64,000 nt of DNA from Pteria penguin (Eukaryota; Mollusca; Bivalvia; Pterioida; Pteriidae): the NCBI GenBank assembly GCA_035048485.1, contig CM068587.1, forward strand, positions 38,055,816 through 38,119,815, in the 5' to 3' direction. Positions within the stretch are counted from its first letter, which is position 1. Every line of letters begins with the position of its first letter. Below are positions 48,160 through 61,200 of the stretch, piece by piece. Below the pieces are notes generated by a model. The model worked only from the letters and a program-made list of their open reading frames with translations, was not told where the DNA came from and searched no databases. The translations under genes and the position numbers were made by a program.

Positions 48160-49136
48160 TCATATTGTGATGTAACAATGCAAGCATTAATTTCATAGAA
48201 ATCCTTGTAAAAAGTGGTTTGTCATTCACTGAGCTCCTATGTAAAATATGAGGTTTGTTTATTTCATTTGATACTAATTAGGTCATGAAAGCTCATTATG
48301 TTAGAATGACTTCTATTTGACATATTCATATATTACGGACTTATAATAAGTTTTATCCTCATTCCAGACTAGTATCTTTGTGAATATAGTTTTAAATAAA
48401 TATAAGAAAACAGGATGCAAGAATGTATCTCACTTTTAAATATCTGTATTTGCTGATGAAATAAATAATTTATTCTATATTTACGGTAATTAAGGGAGCA
48501 AAATTGAAAAAAAGCAAAAAATTCCAAAAATTTTTCCAATGAAGTTGCCCACAATAATAAAATTGGTCCATTTACATTAATCATAAACGAGACAGTTAAA
48601 TATATCACAAATTATAACATTGCACATTACTGATTGCCAAACCCACAATGCACTAATACTCTGCATTACATGTATCCTATTTTTAGCTTTTCAAATCGTC
48701 CACTCTCCACCATTCTTCCAATGATGCATTTGTGTATATTATGAAATACAAGGGCATGTACAGGAAAAGTCATGTAAAATCAATAGACAATAGTGGAGAC
48801 ATATGTCATTTAAATGCATGGGCGTATATCATGAATGATAAATGCCTCCAAAATGAGTAACAAAACTGATTAAATCAAAACATGTTGCTGTTGAAAGCAT
48901 TTTTTCCTTGGTAATAATGTTTCAAAATTGTGCGTCTACATATATATTGGCTTTGTGGACACTCCTGCTAGAGCATTACGGTTACCGTTGGTAATTCACG
49001 TTGACAACACCCAGTTGGTGGAAGGACAGCACACGACCAGAAGGTTGCCGGTGATACATTAGGATATATAGGGCAATAATGCTGGTCACTTTGATTCTTG
49101 GATAAAAAATAAATTCCATGCAGAGTCTATATTGCT
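48160..49136 (-). other. PACS: immediate 3' flank / likely 3' UTR of PACS
   Basis: This sequence directly follows the PACS stop codon on the minus strand. It shows no coding conservation. A possible AATAAA on the minus strand (TTTATT near 48257) lies about 880 bases after the stop; this assignment is weak. Confidence 0.35.
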
Positions 49137-49252
49137 TCAAATCGGATCTTGGTTGATAAAAACGGCGATGGGAAAATGTTTTATGTGCGTCTGCCACTGA
49201 GATGAAAGCTGGAAAAACTTCACGCCTGACCAATCCACACCATCCACACACA
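49137..49252 (-). CDS. PACS: PACS last coding exon
   Basis: The acceptor is ATTATTTCAG. It reads [20 protein letters not shown] to FINQDPI-stop, matching the vertebrate C-terminus (DGVEWNDVKFFQLAAQW..KHFPI). TGA at 49139-49137. Confidence 0.95.
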
Positions 49253-52200
49253 CTGAAATAATAAAATCAAGTACTTCACCTACATGTGGTAACAGCTTGT
49301 TGCACCAAGTTATAAATTTTAGTCTGAATACCATATTCATAAACATTGTATGTATATTGTAAAGATTACCTACCCTTTAAGCTATAATTCTGGCTTTTTG
49401 TGGTACATATCAATCGGTTTATTCCCTCCACTATTTGGCTTTTTGATTCTGTTTCTTTAGCTTTCTTACCTATTCTCATTACTGAAAACAAAAGCAAAAG
49501 GATTAAAATATCTCGTTACTGAGATGATTCTCTTTAATTCCAAAACAAATACTCAACCTTTCAAATCAATCATGCTACTATCTAAAGTCGTGAATCAAAT
49601 GTACTGAAAATTATTAACATTTACAGTCAATTTATTTGAGTGAACAATCTTGGTCCACTGAAGTTTGAAGACTGTAGGTATTGTCATATTGGTATGCATG
49701 AACTGCCAGTCTGATCAAAACCATATCTTTATTCCCTTTCTTTATTTGTCCCATTACGGATAAAGATCTAGCGAAACTCCGTAAGGGGTCATGTTCTGGT
49801 GAACTCTGATTTTCAGCCACAAATTCCTAGGAATGAAATTAACATCCACAGCGTGTGTGACCCACAAGGTAGTTTTTGAACAATGTTTGTTACATATTGC
49901 TTCACTATCATGTGCCTAGCCGAGTCACTGATTGGCTATGGGAAATAATGGTTTCGGTGACTGAAACATCAACAGAGTTCACCAGAACATGAAATCTTAC
50001 GGGGTTTCGCCAGATCTTTATCCGCAATGGGACAAGTAAAGAAGCGGAATAAAGATATGGTTTTAATCAGATTGCAGACTAGCCAACTATGAATGCAAGC
50101 ATTTGTACACATCACTCACTAAACCTTTGACAAGTGAGGATGTACTACAGAAATTGCCAAGATGAAATTTATAGTAATTTTATAATATGGAAATCTTGAT
50201 TAAACTTTTAACCTAAAATTCATTCAGAGTTATGCATGATTGCAAAAATACACAGTATAGCCAGGTGCTTGTATTACAAAATCTGGTTACAAATTCAGCA
50301 AAAGTTTTTAACATTGCTATTGCTTGTACGAGGAAGTGTTCCCTCCTTGTCATATCTTTCTCCTCCCCATGCATGATAACTTTGACTTTCAGAGGCTTTT
50401 CGAATTCCAACAAGTTTAAGTTTTGGAAGTTTCCATATTGAAAGTTGATGTCTATGCAAATTATCAGTAACCATCTTTGTCCATTATTGTAGTGGATTTT
50501 TGATCAAATTATTAATGTATTTCAAATTATTATTGTATTATAAATGGTAGAAATTCATACAAAATTTCAGGTCGTCAAATGAGCACTTTTCAAAAACATT
50601 AGACAACCTCAATGATATTTTCTGAATATTTGGGTTGTCTGAGTGGAATCTAGGGCATCAATGGACCCTGTAATATTATGGTACAACTTCTGTAAAATCC
50701 TTTAACCTACCTTTACATACAGGTATCTTGAGTCATCAGAGCATTACAATTGTGAGAATTCAATTTAGGAGAATTAAGTATAAATCACTGCACAGGGTAG
50801 GTATTAATCACATGCATACAAACTTTAGAAGACTTACTTTTTTGCTTTTTCTCTTTGGTAACTACAACCATAGAAAACACAGAAGACGGGAATTCTGAGT
50901 TTTGCCCCGCTTGGGCAAGTCGTTGTACGTGTAGGGATTTAAAGGTAGTCTTGAGAGTAATTTTATTGCTGTCTTTCTTGCTGACTTTGTCGGACTTTTC
51001 CGTACTTTCTGGTCGATTTGATAGAGTCCAGTAGTCCACTTGTAACTCCATATACTCGCCTGGTAGACCAAGCGCTGACAAAGGACCTTGACTGAAAAAA
51101 AAAAGAAACAAAAACCCCAAATTCTTCGATTTCTGAATAGAACTTCTCATGATTACTAGTCTTGTAACTGATGTATTCAGAATAAGATTTACTGACAGCT
51201 ACAAAACCTGAAAATCAAGTTATCTGTCATTGCTGATCTATATTTTCAGGTTTTGTAGCTGTCTTAAAGTTCTATTATGCATATATGATTGAGTGACCAC
51301 CATTATGAACAAACATATTGAGCATTGCTAAGCAATACATGTCCCCCACTGGTTTCCATAACTTAACTAAGTCCAAGGGCCATAACTCTTCCGAAAATAG
51401 GTCAATCATGACCAAACTCAAGCTCAATTATGTAACTCATTTATACAAAGCTACATACCAAATTTCAAGTAAGTAACTTCAGTGGATGCCAAACAAGTCA
51501 AAGAAACCAAAGTGTCTCAGACAGACAGACGAAGTGGAAACCCATATTCCCCTCTGGTTTTACCTCAAATCTATCATTACATTTGGATTAAATTCTATTA
51601 TCACATACTGAACTCTTTTCTTCCAATGATCTTTGTACTACTGAAAATAATCATTGCAATGAAAAGAAAGTCAAACTAGGGTGAAATTACTCAGTACAGA
51701 TACAATGGTTAATTGTATTATTTTCCACAGACTTACTTAGAATTTGTTGAGACGATACTGACATTTGGAGAACTCGGTGGAGTGGACATATCGGTTTTTG
51801 GTTTTTCAAGGAGTGGGAATGACGAGGGGGGAGAGCTGGACAAGGAAGGAGAGTTCACCATCCCTCCACTACTCATATTGCCATCATCCATGTCAACTGT
51901 AACAATATATGGAAACAAAATTTACAAACTAATTTTACTTTCTGAATTTCACATATATAACAATATATATATACTCTTTTGGATGATTCAAGTTTTATCA
52001 CATATTAAGTATACTGCTTAGTCCAATTTGGGCTCTTTTCTTCACCATTATTTTTACATCATCTTAATTTCTACTTACTGGAAGCATTCATAAGATCTGG
52101 ATTTCCTATCTTTACCTCCTGAATAGAAAAAACATGATAAGTAACAAAATATATACAAGGACAATAAATCATGATTAATAAATTATTTAAAATCAATTTA

Positions 52201-55200
52201 AAATACAGTCAAACTTTGATAACCAAAAAAGGAACTTTAGAATTATTTTGAGTTTTGATGTTTTTCAAAATTCCGTTATTAATTGAATGAATGGAAAGAT
52301 TGTTCAGACTGCACTATTAGACCAACTAAAACTAAAATTCAGTTTCTCAGGCACTGCCACATCACTAAATTTAGTGCCATATACGAAATTTTTATATACC
52401 AATATGTTATTCTGGATTTTCTGTGTTCATTTTTTTAAAGCATTTTCAGATTTAATTTTTCTTTAAAATGTGCAACTGACATCGAAATTCAACCGTTACG
52501 GTTCTTGAATGTGCCAATGTAACACAGAATCCCCACTGAAAATCTGAACAGAGAGTGGTCACCAAGTCTCTAAAAAACATTCCATCAAAGGACTCATGAA
52601 TAATTTCTGAGGCTAGACTTTATCACTGTATCATGCAGAAGATTGCTTGTGTATTGCTATATGTCACACAAGAGTAAGGAGACTGCACTCTTGCCTGATG
52701 CATTGCACAGAAATTTCATCAGACCTATTTGAAGCTGTAAGTGACAGATGACTTTTGTTATTCCTGTCTGATTCATCAAAAACTATAAATCTATAAGTAA
52801 TCAGCTTACATGAAATTTACAGTCTACTTACGCTAAAAAATGGAATGAATATTTGCGACGATTCTTCTTCACTTCTGAAACATTAGTGTGCCGAGTTACA
52901 AAGGCTATTCACCACAACATATAAAATCTGTAATTTCCAACCATTAGAAGAATTTTGTTTCAATGTGTTTCAAAAGTAGTCAAGCATTATGTGCATGTTT
53001 TCAAAAGTTAGTACACATATTTTGCAAACTGGTAGTATTTTGCAAACTTGTAATCATTTATGTTACAACAAGTGAAAGCTATAAAACAGAAACAGAGTGA
53101 ACTAACATACTTTCATTTTTCACAAAGCAATGATAAGCATCTATACATGTATCTATCGCAATCTGAAACATTTCACATGTTTTATTTTTGCTATTTAGTC
53201 AGTCATGGAATTGATTAATTGATGCAATTTAAGCGGACTTTCTTCTGAGGTCTTTTGTTCTGCACAGGAGCCATCCTTTCAAATCTTGCGAATAAAAGAA
53301 ATACAACATTTGCAAATTAAAATAACGGTCAGTAGTATAAGAATCTAGAAAACAGTTATCATTTATTTGATTTTCAGGTCAAGTGGAACTACGTGGAAGT
53401 CCTAATTCAAGTTTATCAAGGGTTTATAAAATGTTTATATCAAAAGTCTGATACTGGAACTTTTTTCCACTTGAAGCTTAACTATGAGGTAAGAAGTGTC
53501 TTAAGTGTATTTATAGAGCAAAAAAACAGAAAAAAAACCCCAAAACTATTTTAATGGTCAGATGAAGAGCATTGCAGTCAAGTGTGTAAGTTTTAGGTTT
53601 TCTTTTACTCTATGCTATTTTCATTTTCCATATATGATAGTGCCACATGCCTAGTGCATGGTCTCAAAATTTTGTCCTTTGCAACAGATCCATCTGAAAC
53701 TGCGAGGGATCTTCCATATGCCAACATATACCTGATATGGGGCCTCAGTTTATACCGTATGACAGAAACAGATAGGGAAGGGCAAGATAATAAATCACCT
53801 TTAAAAAATCCTCAACAAGACCCAGTGAGGCAGGCTTTGTGTAGTGCTTAAGTACATGGTTTGGGGCACAGATGATCATGGTTCAAAACCAAAACTGTCC
53901 CTATATGTTTAAAAGAGGTGTACACCATGTAACTGAAAAATTGCCGAAGTTAAGTAAAACACCAATCAACAACCAACAGGGAATGAGAGTACTCTTTCTG
54001 CCAGCAGGATCCAAAATAAAATGCCACTTGTCCGGCTAAAAGTCTAGTAAAACATCATCAAGCTGCCCCTCGATGTTGGCAGGTAAGGAAGACATCGGAG
54101 TATATGGCATTCTTACCCTTTGCCTTTACACATAACCATGGCCTCTGCTATGGGTATCTGTATAACACCTGATGCTGTACTTAAATACTTAGAAACTCTA
54201 TTGACTATTTCTTGAGAATCTGAAATAGATTTTGATTTTTTTTTTTCAACAACATGATCTTTATATTTTATATTAAGTGTACTAATAATATGCTGATAAA
54301 ATGTAATCTTATTCCCTTTTGTGCTTGTATTACATCCCCACAATGCATTTTCAAAATGCTTGACTAAAGGAGAAAATATCAATACATGTATACAAATGTA
54401 TTATTATCAGACATATTTTACATGGCATAGTTTTCATTTTTTTTCATATTCTCTAAATTATTGCTGTAGATCACATTCAGTATCCATAAAGACCTTTAGC
54501 AGGTACTCCAGGAAATCCCCCACTGCCTAAAGAATATTCAAAACTAGAGGGGATGGATAACAACGAGATCTAGTGGTCATTACCTTAATGATACATGTAT
54601 ACTGATTTCTTTTAGCAATACATATTTGTTTATTATTTTATGCCACTCTATGATTACTTCCTATGTGTCAATGTCTATCCCGACTCAGAGCCTAGAGCCC
54701 CCGGAGTACACTATTGTCTATCCCTACACAGAGCACCCTGAGTACACTAATGTCTAACCTGACACAGAGCCCCCCGGGTACACTAATGTCTATCCCGTCA
54801 CAGAGCCCCCTGAGTACACTAATATCTATCCTATCACAGAGCCCCCTAAGTACACTAATGTCTATCCCGTCACAGAGCCCCCTGAGTACACTAATGTCTA
54901 TCCCGTCACAGAGCCCCCTAACTACACTGATGTCTATCCTGACACAGAGCCCCCTGAGTACAATAATGTCTATCCTGTCACAGAGCCCCTTGAGTACACT
55001 AATGTCTATCCTGACACAGAGCCCCCAAAGTACATTAATGTCTATCCTGTCACAGAGCCCCCTGAATACAACGATGTCTATTCTGACACAGAGCCCTCTG
55101 AGTACACTATTGTCTATCCCTAGACAGAGCCCCCTGAGTACACCTATGTCTATCCTAAAACAGAGCCCCCTGAGTACACTAATGTCTATCACTACACAGT

Positions 55201-58200
55201 GTGCCCTGAGTACACCTATGTCTATCCTGATACAGAGCCCCCTGAGTTCACCAATGTCTATCCTGACACAGAGCCCCCCGAGTACACTAATGTCTATCCA
55301 GCCCCCTGAGTACACTAATGTCTCCTGACACAGAGCCCCCTGAGTACACTATTATCTATCCTGACACAGAGCCCCCTGAGTACACTAATGTCTATGCTGA
55401 CACAGAGCCCCCTGAGTACACTAATGTCTATGCTGACACAGAGCCCCCTGAGTACACTAATGTCTATCCTGACACAGAGCCCCCTGAGTACACTATTATC
55501 TATCCTGACACAGAGTCCCCTGAGTACACTATTATCTATCCTGACACAGAGCCCCCTGAGTACACTATTGTCTATCCTGACACAGAGCCCCCTGAGTACA
55601 CTAATGTCTATGTCGACACAGAGTCTCCTGAGTACACTAATGTCTATCCTGACACAGAGCCCCCTGAGTACACTAATGTCTATCCTGACACAGAGCCCCC
55701 TGAGTACACTATTGTCTATCCTGTCACAGAGTCCCCTGAGTACACTAATGTCTATCCTGACACAGAGCCCCCTGACTACACTATTATCTATCCCTACACA
55801 GAGCCCCCCTGAGTACACTACTGTCTATCCCGACACAGAGCCCCCTGAGTACACTATTGTCTATCTCTACACAGAGCCCCCTGAGTACACTATTGTCTAT
55901 CCCTACACAGAGCCCCCTGAGTACACTAATATCTATCCCGTCACAGAGCCCTCTGAGTACACTAATGTCTATCCTGACACAGAGCTCCCTGAGTACACTA
56001 ATGTCTATCCTTTCACAGAGCCCCCTGAGTACACTAATGTCTATGCTGACACAGAGCCCCCTGAGTACACTATTGTCTATCCTGACACAGAGCCCCCTGA
56101 GTACACTATTGTCTATCCTGACACAGAGCCCCCTGAGTACACTAATATCTATCCTGTCAGAGCCCCCTGAGTACACTAATGTCTATGCTGACACAGAGCC
56201 CCCTGAGTACACTAATGTCTATCCTCACACAGAGCCCCCTGAGTACACTAATGTCTATCCTGTCACAGAGCCCCCATGAGTACACTAATGTCTATTCTAA
56301 CACAGAGCCCCCTGAGTACACTATTGTCTATCCTGACATAGAGCTCCCTGAGTACACTATTGTCTATCCCTACACAGAGCCCCCTGAGTACACTAATATC
56401 TATCCTGTCAGAGCCCCCTGAGTACACTAATGTCTATGCTGACACAGAGCCCCCTGAGTACACTAATGTCTATCCTCACACAGAGCACCCTGAGTACACT
56501 AATGTCTATCCTCACACAGAGCCCCCTGAGTACACTAATGTCTATCCTGTCACAGAGCCCCAATGAGTACACTAATGTCTATTCTCACACAGAGCACCCT
56601 GAGTACACTAATGTCTATCCTGTCACAGAGCCCCAATGAGTACACTAATGTCTATTCTCACACAGAGCCCCAATGAGTACACTAATGTCTATTCTCACAC
56701 AGAGCACCCTGAGTACACTGTCTCATTCTATGGTCATAAAGAATGGCTGAAGATGGTAAATCACTACAGATATATGGGAATCAAACTAGTCACAAGATAA
56801 GAAACCCATTATAATATCATTGGACCAATCTGTCCCATAGAAATGCCCAATGATGTCTGCTTACAAATATTTATCTGGAAAAGAAACACTCCTTAATGAC
56901 ATTAACAATGCTTAACATGTATGAATTTTATTACATGTACTAACCTAGTTTTGAATATTCTGGTTTTTCAAATGTATCCCTCCATAAAGAATCCATGAAG
57001 AGAGTACTATATGTATTATCTAATGTTGCCAGGTAACGACCAATACAAGAACTACCTACAAAATCAATGTACATGTAATGTCATCAATGTTGTTCTCAGA
57101 ATCCTGTCTATATTCTCCATTAACACTACAAAAAACTGTAACATATTTAAAGGTAGCAGAACTGAAATAATGTGAAAGAAATACCAGTAATAAATTCATA
57201 GAATATGACATCTGGTATTAAATTTTGTGTTGCATTATGCCACATCTGGTATATTTAACCTATATGGTTGTAGCCGGCAATAAGTGGTGAAGGAAACTGT
57301 AGTACTCAGAGGTCACCACCAACTTTCATCATCTATGTGGTCAAATCTTCCTGTTTTTCCATGAGTTAGCAAGTGACCCTCACTGTGGTAACAGGGGGGG
57401 GGGGGAGGTGGAGGGTTGTTCTTGACGTACTCTCACTTTACAGCAGATATTGTAATAATAATTAAATTTTTTCATTTTAAACAAGCCTGCAAATCTTTAT
57501 TTTCATTCTAAACCAAACTGTGCAAATTTTTACTTTCATTTTAAACAAATTTTTATCTTCAAGAGCCATTTCAATTCTTATGGCAAAGTGACTTCTACCT
57601 ATATGGTATAACCATTCTATTTTATTTGCTAATTCATATGATTTATTTTCGAAGGACCTTCCTACCATTTTCAATGAAAACTATGTTACTAACAAAGATA
57701 AATACCTACCACATTTATCAAATTAATTCAAAATTGCTAACAAATTGAAAGGCTTTACTTACCAAATGGTATAACTAGGAATCTAACATAGCTTTGCCAA
57801 TCTGGTGATTTGACAGAGAATTGGTCGACGTAAGGTCTGAGGACTGAGTTGATGTAGCCATCGCCCCCAGCTATCCCCACCTTAACTGGAGCAGGAGCTT
57901 TGGAATTACTATTACAACTGAAAAGACAATAGATCACTTGCCGATCTTGATCAAGGCTGTCTTTTTGTCCGAGCTAATAACTCTTAGCGTTGATTTTCAT
58001 AGTGACGTCATAATACGTGACATAAATTTATTGTGACGCCATAACAAAAAACAACGCCAAAACGTATTAGCTCGGACAAAAAGACAACAATTATCAAGAT
58101 CGGCAAATGGTATATTACCACAGACCGAGGGCTATCAGATATTTCTATTCTATAACACTGCAATGGGTCACTTGTTGGTAAATTGACTACAGAAAAAAAT

Positions 58201-61200
58201 CTCAGTGGACATTTACGGTATTTGTTATACCTTATCTGAGCAGAGGCAGTATTAGTTGCTGGGAAGTTATGCTAAACAATGAGATGACAAATCAAAGTTT
58301 AGTATGTCTCAGATTAAGTGTGTTATCTTTAATTAAATGGGTTTTTTGCCATACTGAGATCCTTTTTTACATGACATTAACCATCTAAGAGAACATTCTC
58401 TATCTTTATGAAGAACATCAATCACTTCTATGTATACATTTCAACAAGAACACTGCTAGGGAGAGCATTCCCTTGCATGATCAAGAGTTTTAATATGTGA
58501 CCTTGAAAAGAAATAAAGGCTTTCTCATTCCATTAAGGATAGGTACTCCAAGTCTGATGAACCTCCATTGAAAAAAAAAGTCCATTAGACAGTCCACAGT
58601 GAATGAGAAAATAATGAAGAGTCAGAATTGCTTTCTTTGTTTTCAAGCCCTCTTGTGGTATATTTCACTTTGTAAACCTTACATCTGATACAGTGCAAGC
58701 ACTAAATGTTTACTGACCTAGTGCCAATTACCTTTACCACAAACAGCTAATGGTCTGCAAACTGTCATGCTAGACATTGATACTGCATCCTAGAAACATT
58801 CTGCATTTTACACTGAATATTTTAATGCTGAGAAGATGACTCTCTTGAGAAAAGATATTCTTAGAAATTATCAGCTTAATGTCTTAATATAGCTTGCACC
58901 TGTCAAGCTAAGATTCTTTCTTCTATGAAGAAAGATTATAGATAAGCATGCCGTTTTGTATCCACTGGAAATTTCAGTACTTACAATTTCTGAATTTTGG
59001 AAACTAGAGCACTAACTGTTGCCTTGACATCCGAGTCACCACATGTACATATAGTCTGGATATGTTTCTCTTGTAGTTTCTGCACCATCAACTGTAAGTG
59101 AAACATCAACAAAGGTTACACAATCACCAAGGTCAATAAAAGGATCTGTGATCTCAGACATAATGACACAAAGTTCATAATAGAACAGACCACTGAATGA
59201 TGTATCCATTATTAATTTGTAAAAGTACAAGATTTAAATGTGAACATAACTTCTAGCATTAACCACCATGTTTATTGAATTAATAATTCTAACAAGATGT
59301 GTTTATGAAAAATGAATGCCCCCAAGCAGCAACAAAGTCCAAATACCAGTAAGGCAAATTTTGAAATGTAGGTCACAGGTCACGAAGTCAATGACCTTAG
59401 TGTAATTTGAAAGGCTTTATTAGCGGAGTATGTATGCCAAATATGAAGTCTCTATCTCAAGGTTCAAAAGTTATGGGGAAGGTAGACAGAAAGAAAAGTC
59501 AAAAACAATATACCCCCAATCTATCCATCCAAAGGCATAAAAAATCATCTTTTCAATCCTGAATTAATTCATTTAAAGGACAAACTGCCCCTGCTGAAAT
59601 GAGTTACTACTGCTTAATAACATCTTCTTTACTTTACCTGACCCTGCCAATCGGATGTATTGACTAGAACCACATTTTCTGGCAGCTTGTCATCAGAACC
59701 GCCTAGCACTATACCCAGCTGATCTAGCAACACCTTACGAGGCTGAAAGAATCCACATATACATATAATCAAACTAATTTTTCAATTTTTGCTTTCTTTA
59801 AATTAACATTATCTGCTATTCAAATTACACATCAAAGCACAAATCATTTTTCAAAATCCGTTTCGTATTAAAGTAGAATTAAGAGTAATGTTTGTTTGAG
59901 TGTGAACATTCCACAACATTATGTATTATGCCTGTGCGGCCTGCATTGCTGTGCATCTACAACCTACAACATTTATCATGCCAGTTTCACATCCAAAGCA
60001 TGCACAATTGTTACACAAACACCAAATATGTCACCTTTTATGCAAATCATTCTAAAAATCATGAGTAAGGTATCAACTGTTAATCTCAAAGTAAACGATG
60101 CTTGTTGTGTTATACAATAAATGCATGGATAAATTGAGAGAATTCTTCAATCTGAAACCAGAATTACAAGATTCAAGATAATTCTGTTCACCGCATGCAC
60201 TTTTGAATGTCCTTAAATGATTTCTTTAAAATATTAAGTGTCGCTGTGCATGGCAGGAGACACAAAAATGCAGGAGTAAACAGAAATACAAATACATGTA
60301 CATTTATATATATCAACAGTGAGCTATGTCTAAACCAAAACCCTACACAGAAAATTATTTTCAATGGTCAGGTTTTTAAGATTTGGAAGAAAAACGACAA
60401 GATTTTTGTCACTGTAAATAAATCTATGATGAAGAATCAATTTTTTTATGGTTGTTGAATAATAATGAACAGTGCTTGAGTCTAATTTGGGAATCACCAA
60501 TGTTACTGCTGTTTGTTTCAATACAAATACTCATTTACATGAAATATATACCGGGTAATTGAAGGAATATTTTTTATTTTATGTCACATCAGTATTTCAT
60601 TTATAAAAGAGAAATGGCTTCTCAATATAGGTAATGGACCAATTTGTCAATCTTTTTTTGTAACTGAAAGAAAGAATGCGGCTCTATTAGCAGAGAAGAG
60701 GCAGCAAAGTTATAGTACATAAAATGCTGTGCATGTGATAAACAATAAACAACATGACCCTATTGACCTACTAAAAAAAATTAATACTATGGCAAATTTA
60801 TTTTACTACAATCTTTACACAATGCAAAAGGAACAAGCTGTGTTTGTGAAACACTAATGCTCCCCACCCCAAAAAGTTATTTTTAGCGTAAAGATCATTG
60901 TCAAGGTTAAAAAGGCATGAACCTTAGTGTCAATTGAAAGGACTTCAATATTTTAGTTCGCATGTCAAATATGAAGTCTCTATCCCTCAACTTTCAAAAG
61001 TTTTAGCCAAGGTTAAAGTTGACAACAGACAGAAATACAAACAGACAAACAGGACAAAAAGAGTATGCCCCCCATATATCGATCCAGGGGCATTAAAATC
61101 TCATTGCAAGATCAGATTTTGCCCTAATGTACACAAAAAATATTTTCGGTTTTATAATGACTGCAAATGGTGATAGAATTATCACAACACAGTAGAATAC

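Noticed and set aside
54714..56566. Long open frames (up to 260 codons) over the 36-bp repeat, both strands
   Set aside because: The unit length is a multiple of three, so all frames stay open by repetition. The array lies within a PACS intron and has no splice sites or unique coding flank.
54672..56725. CRISPR-like array
   Set aside because: Units are contiguous without unique spacers, and the genome is animal.
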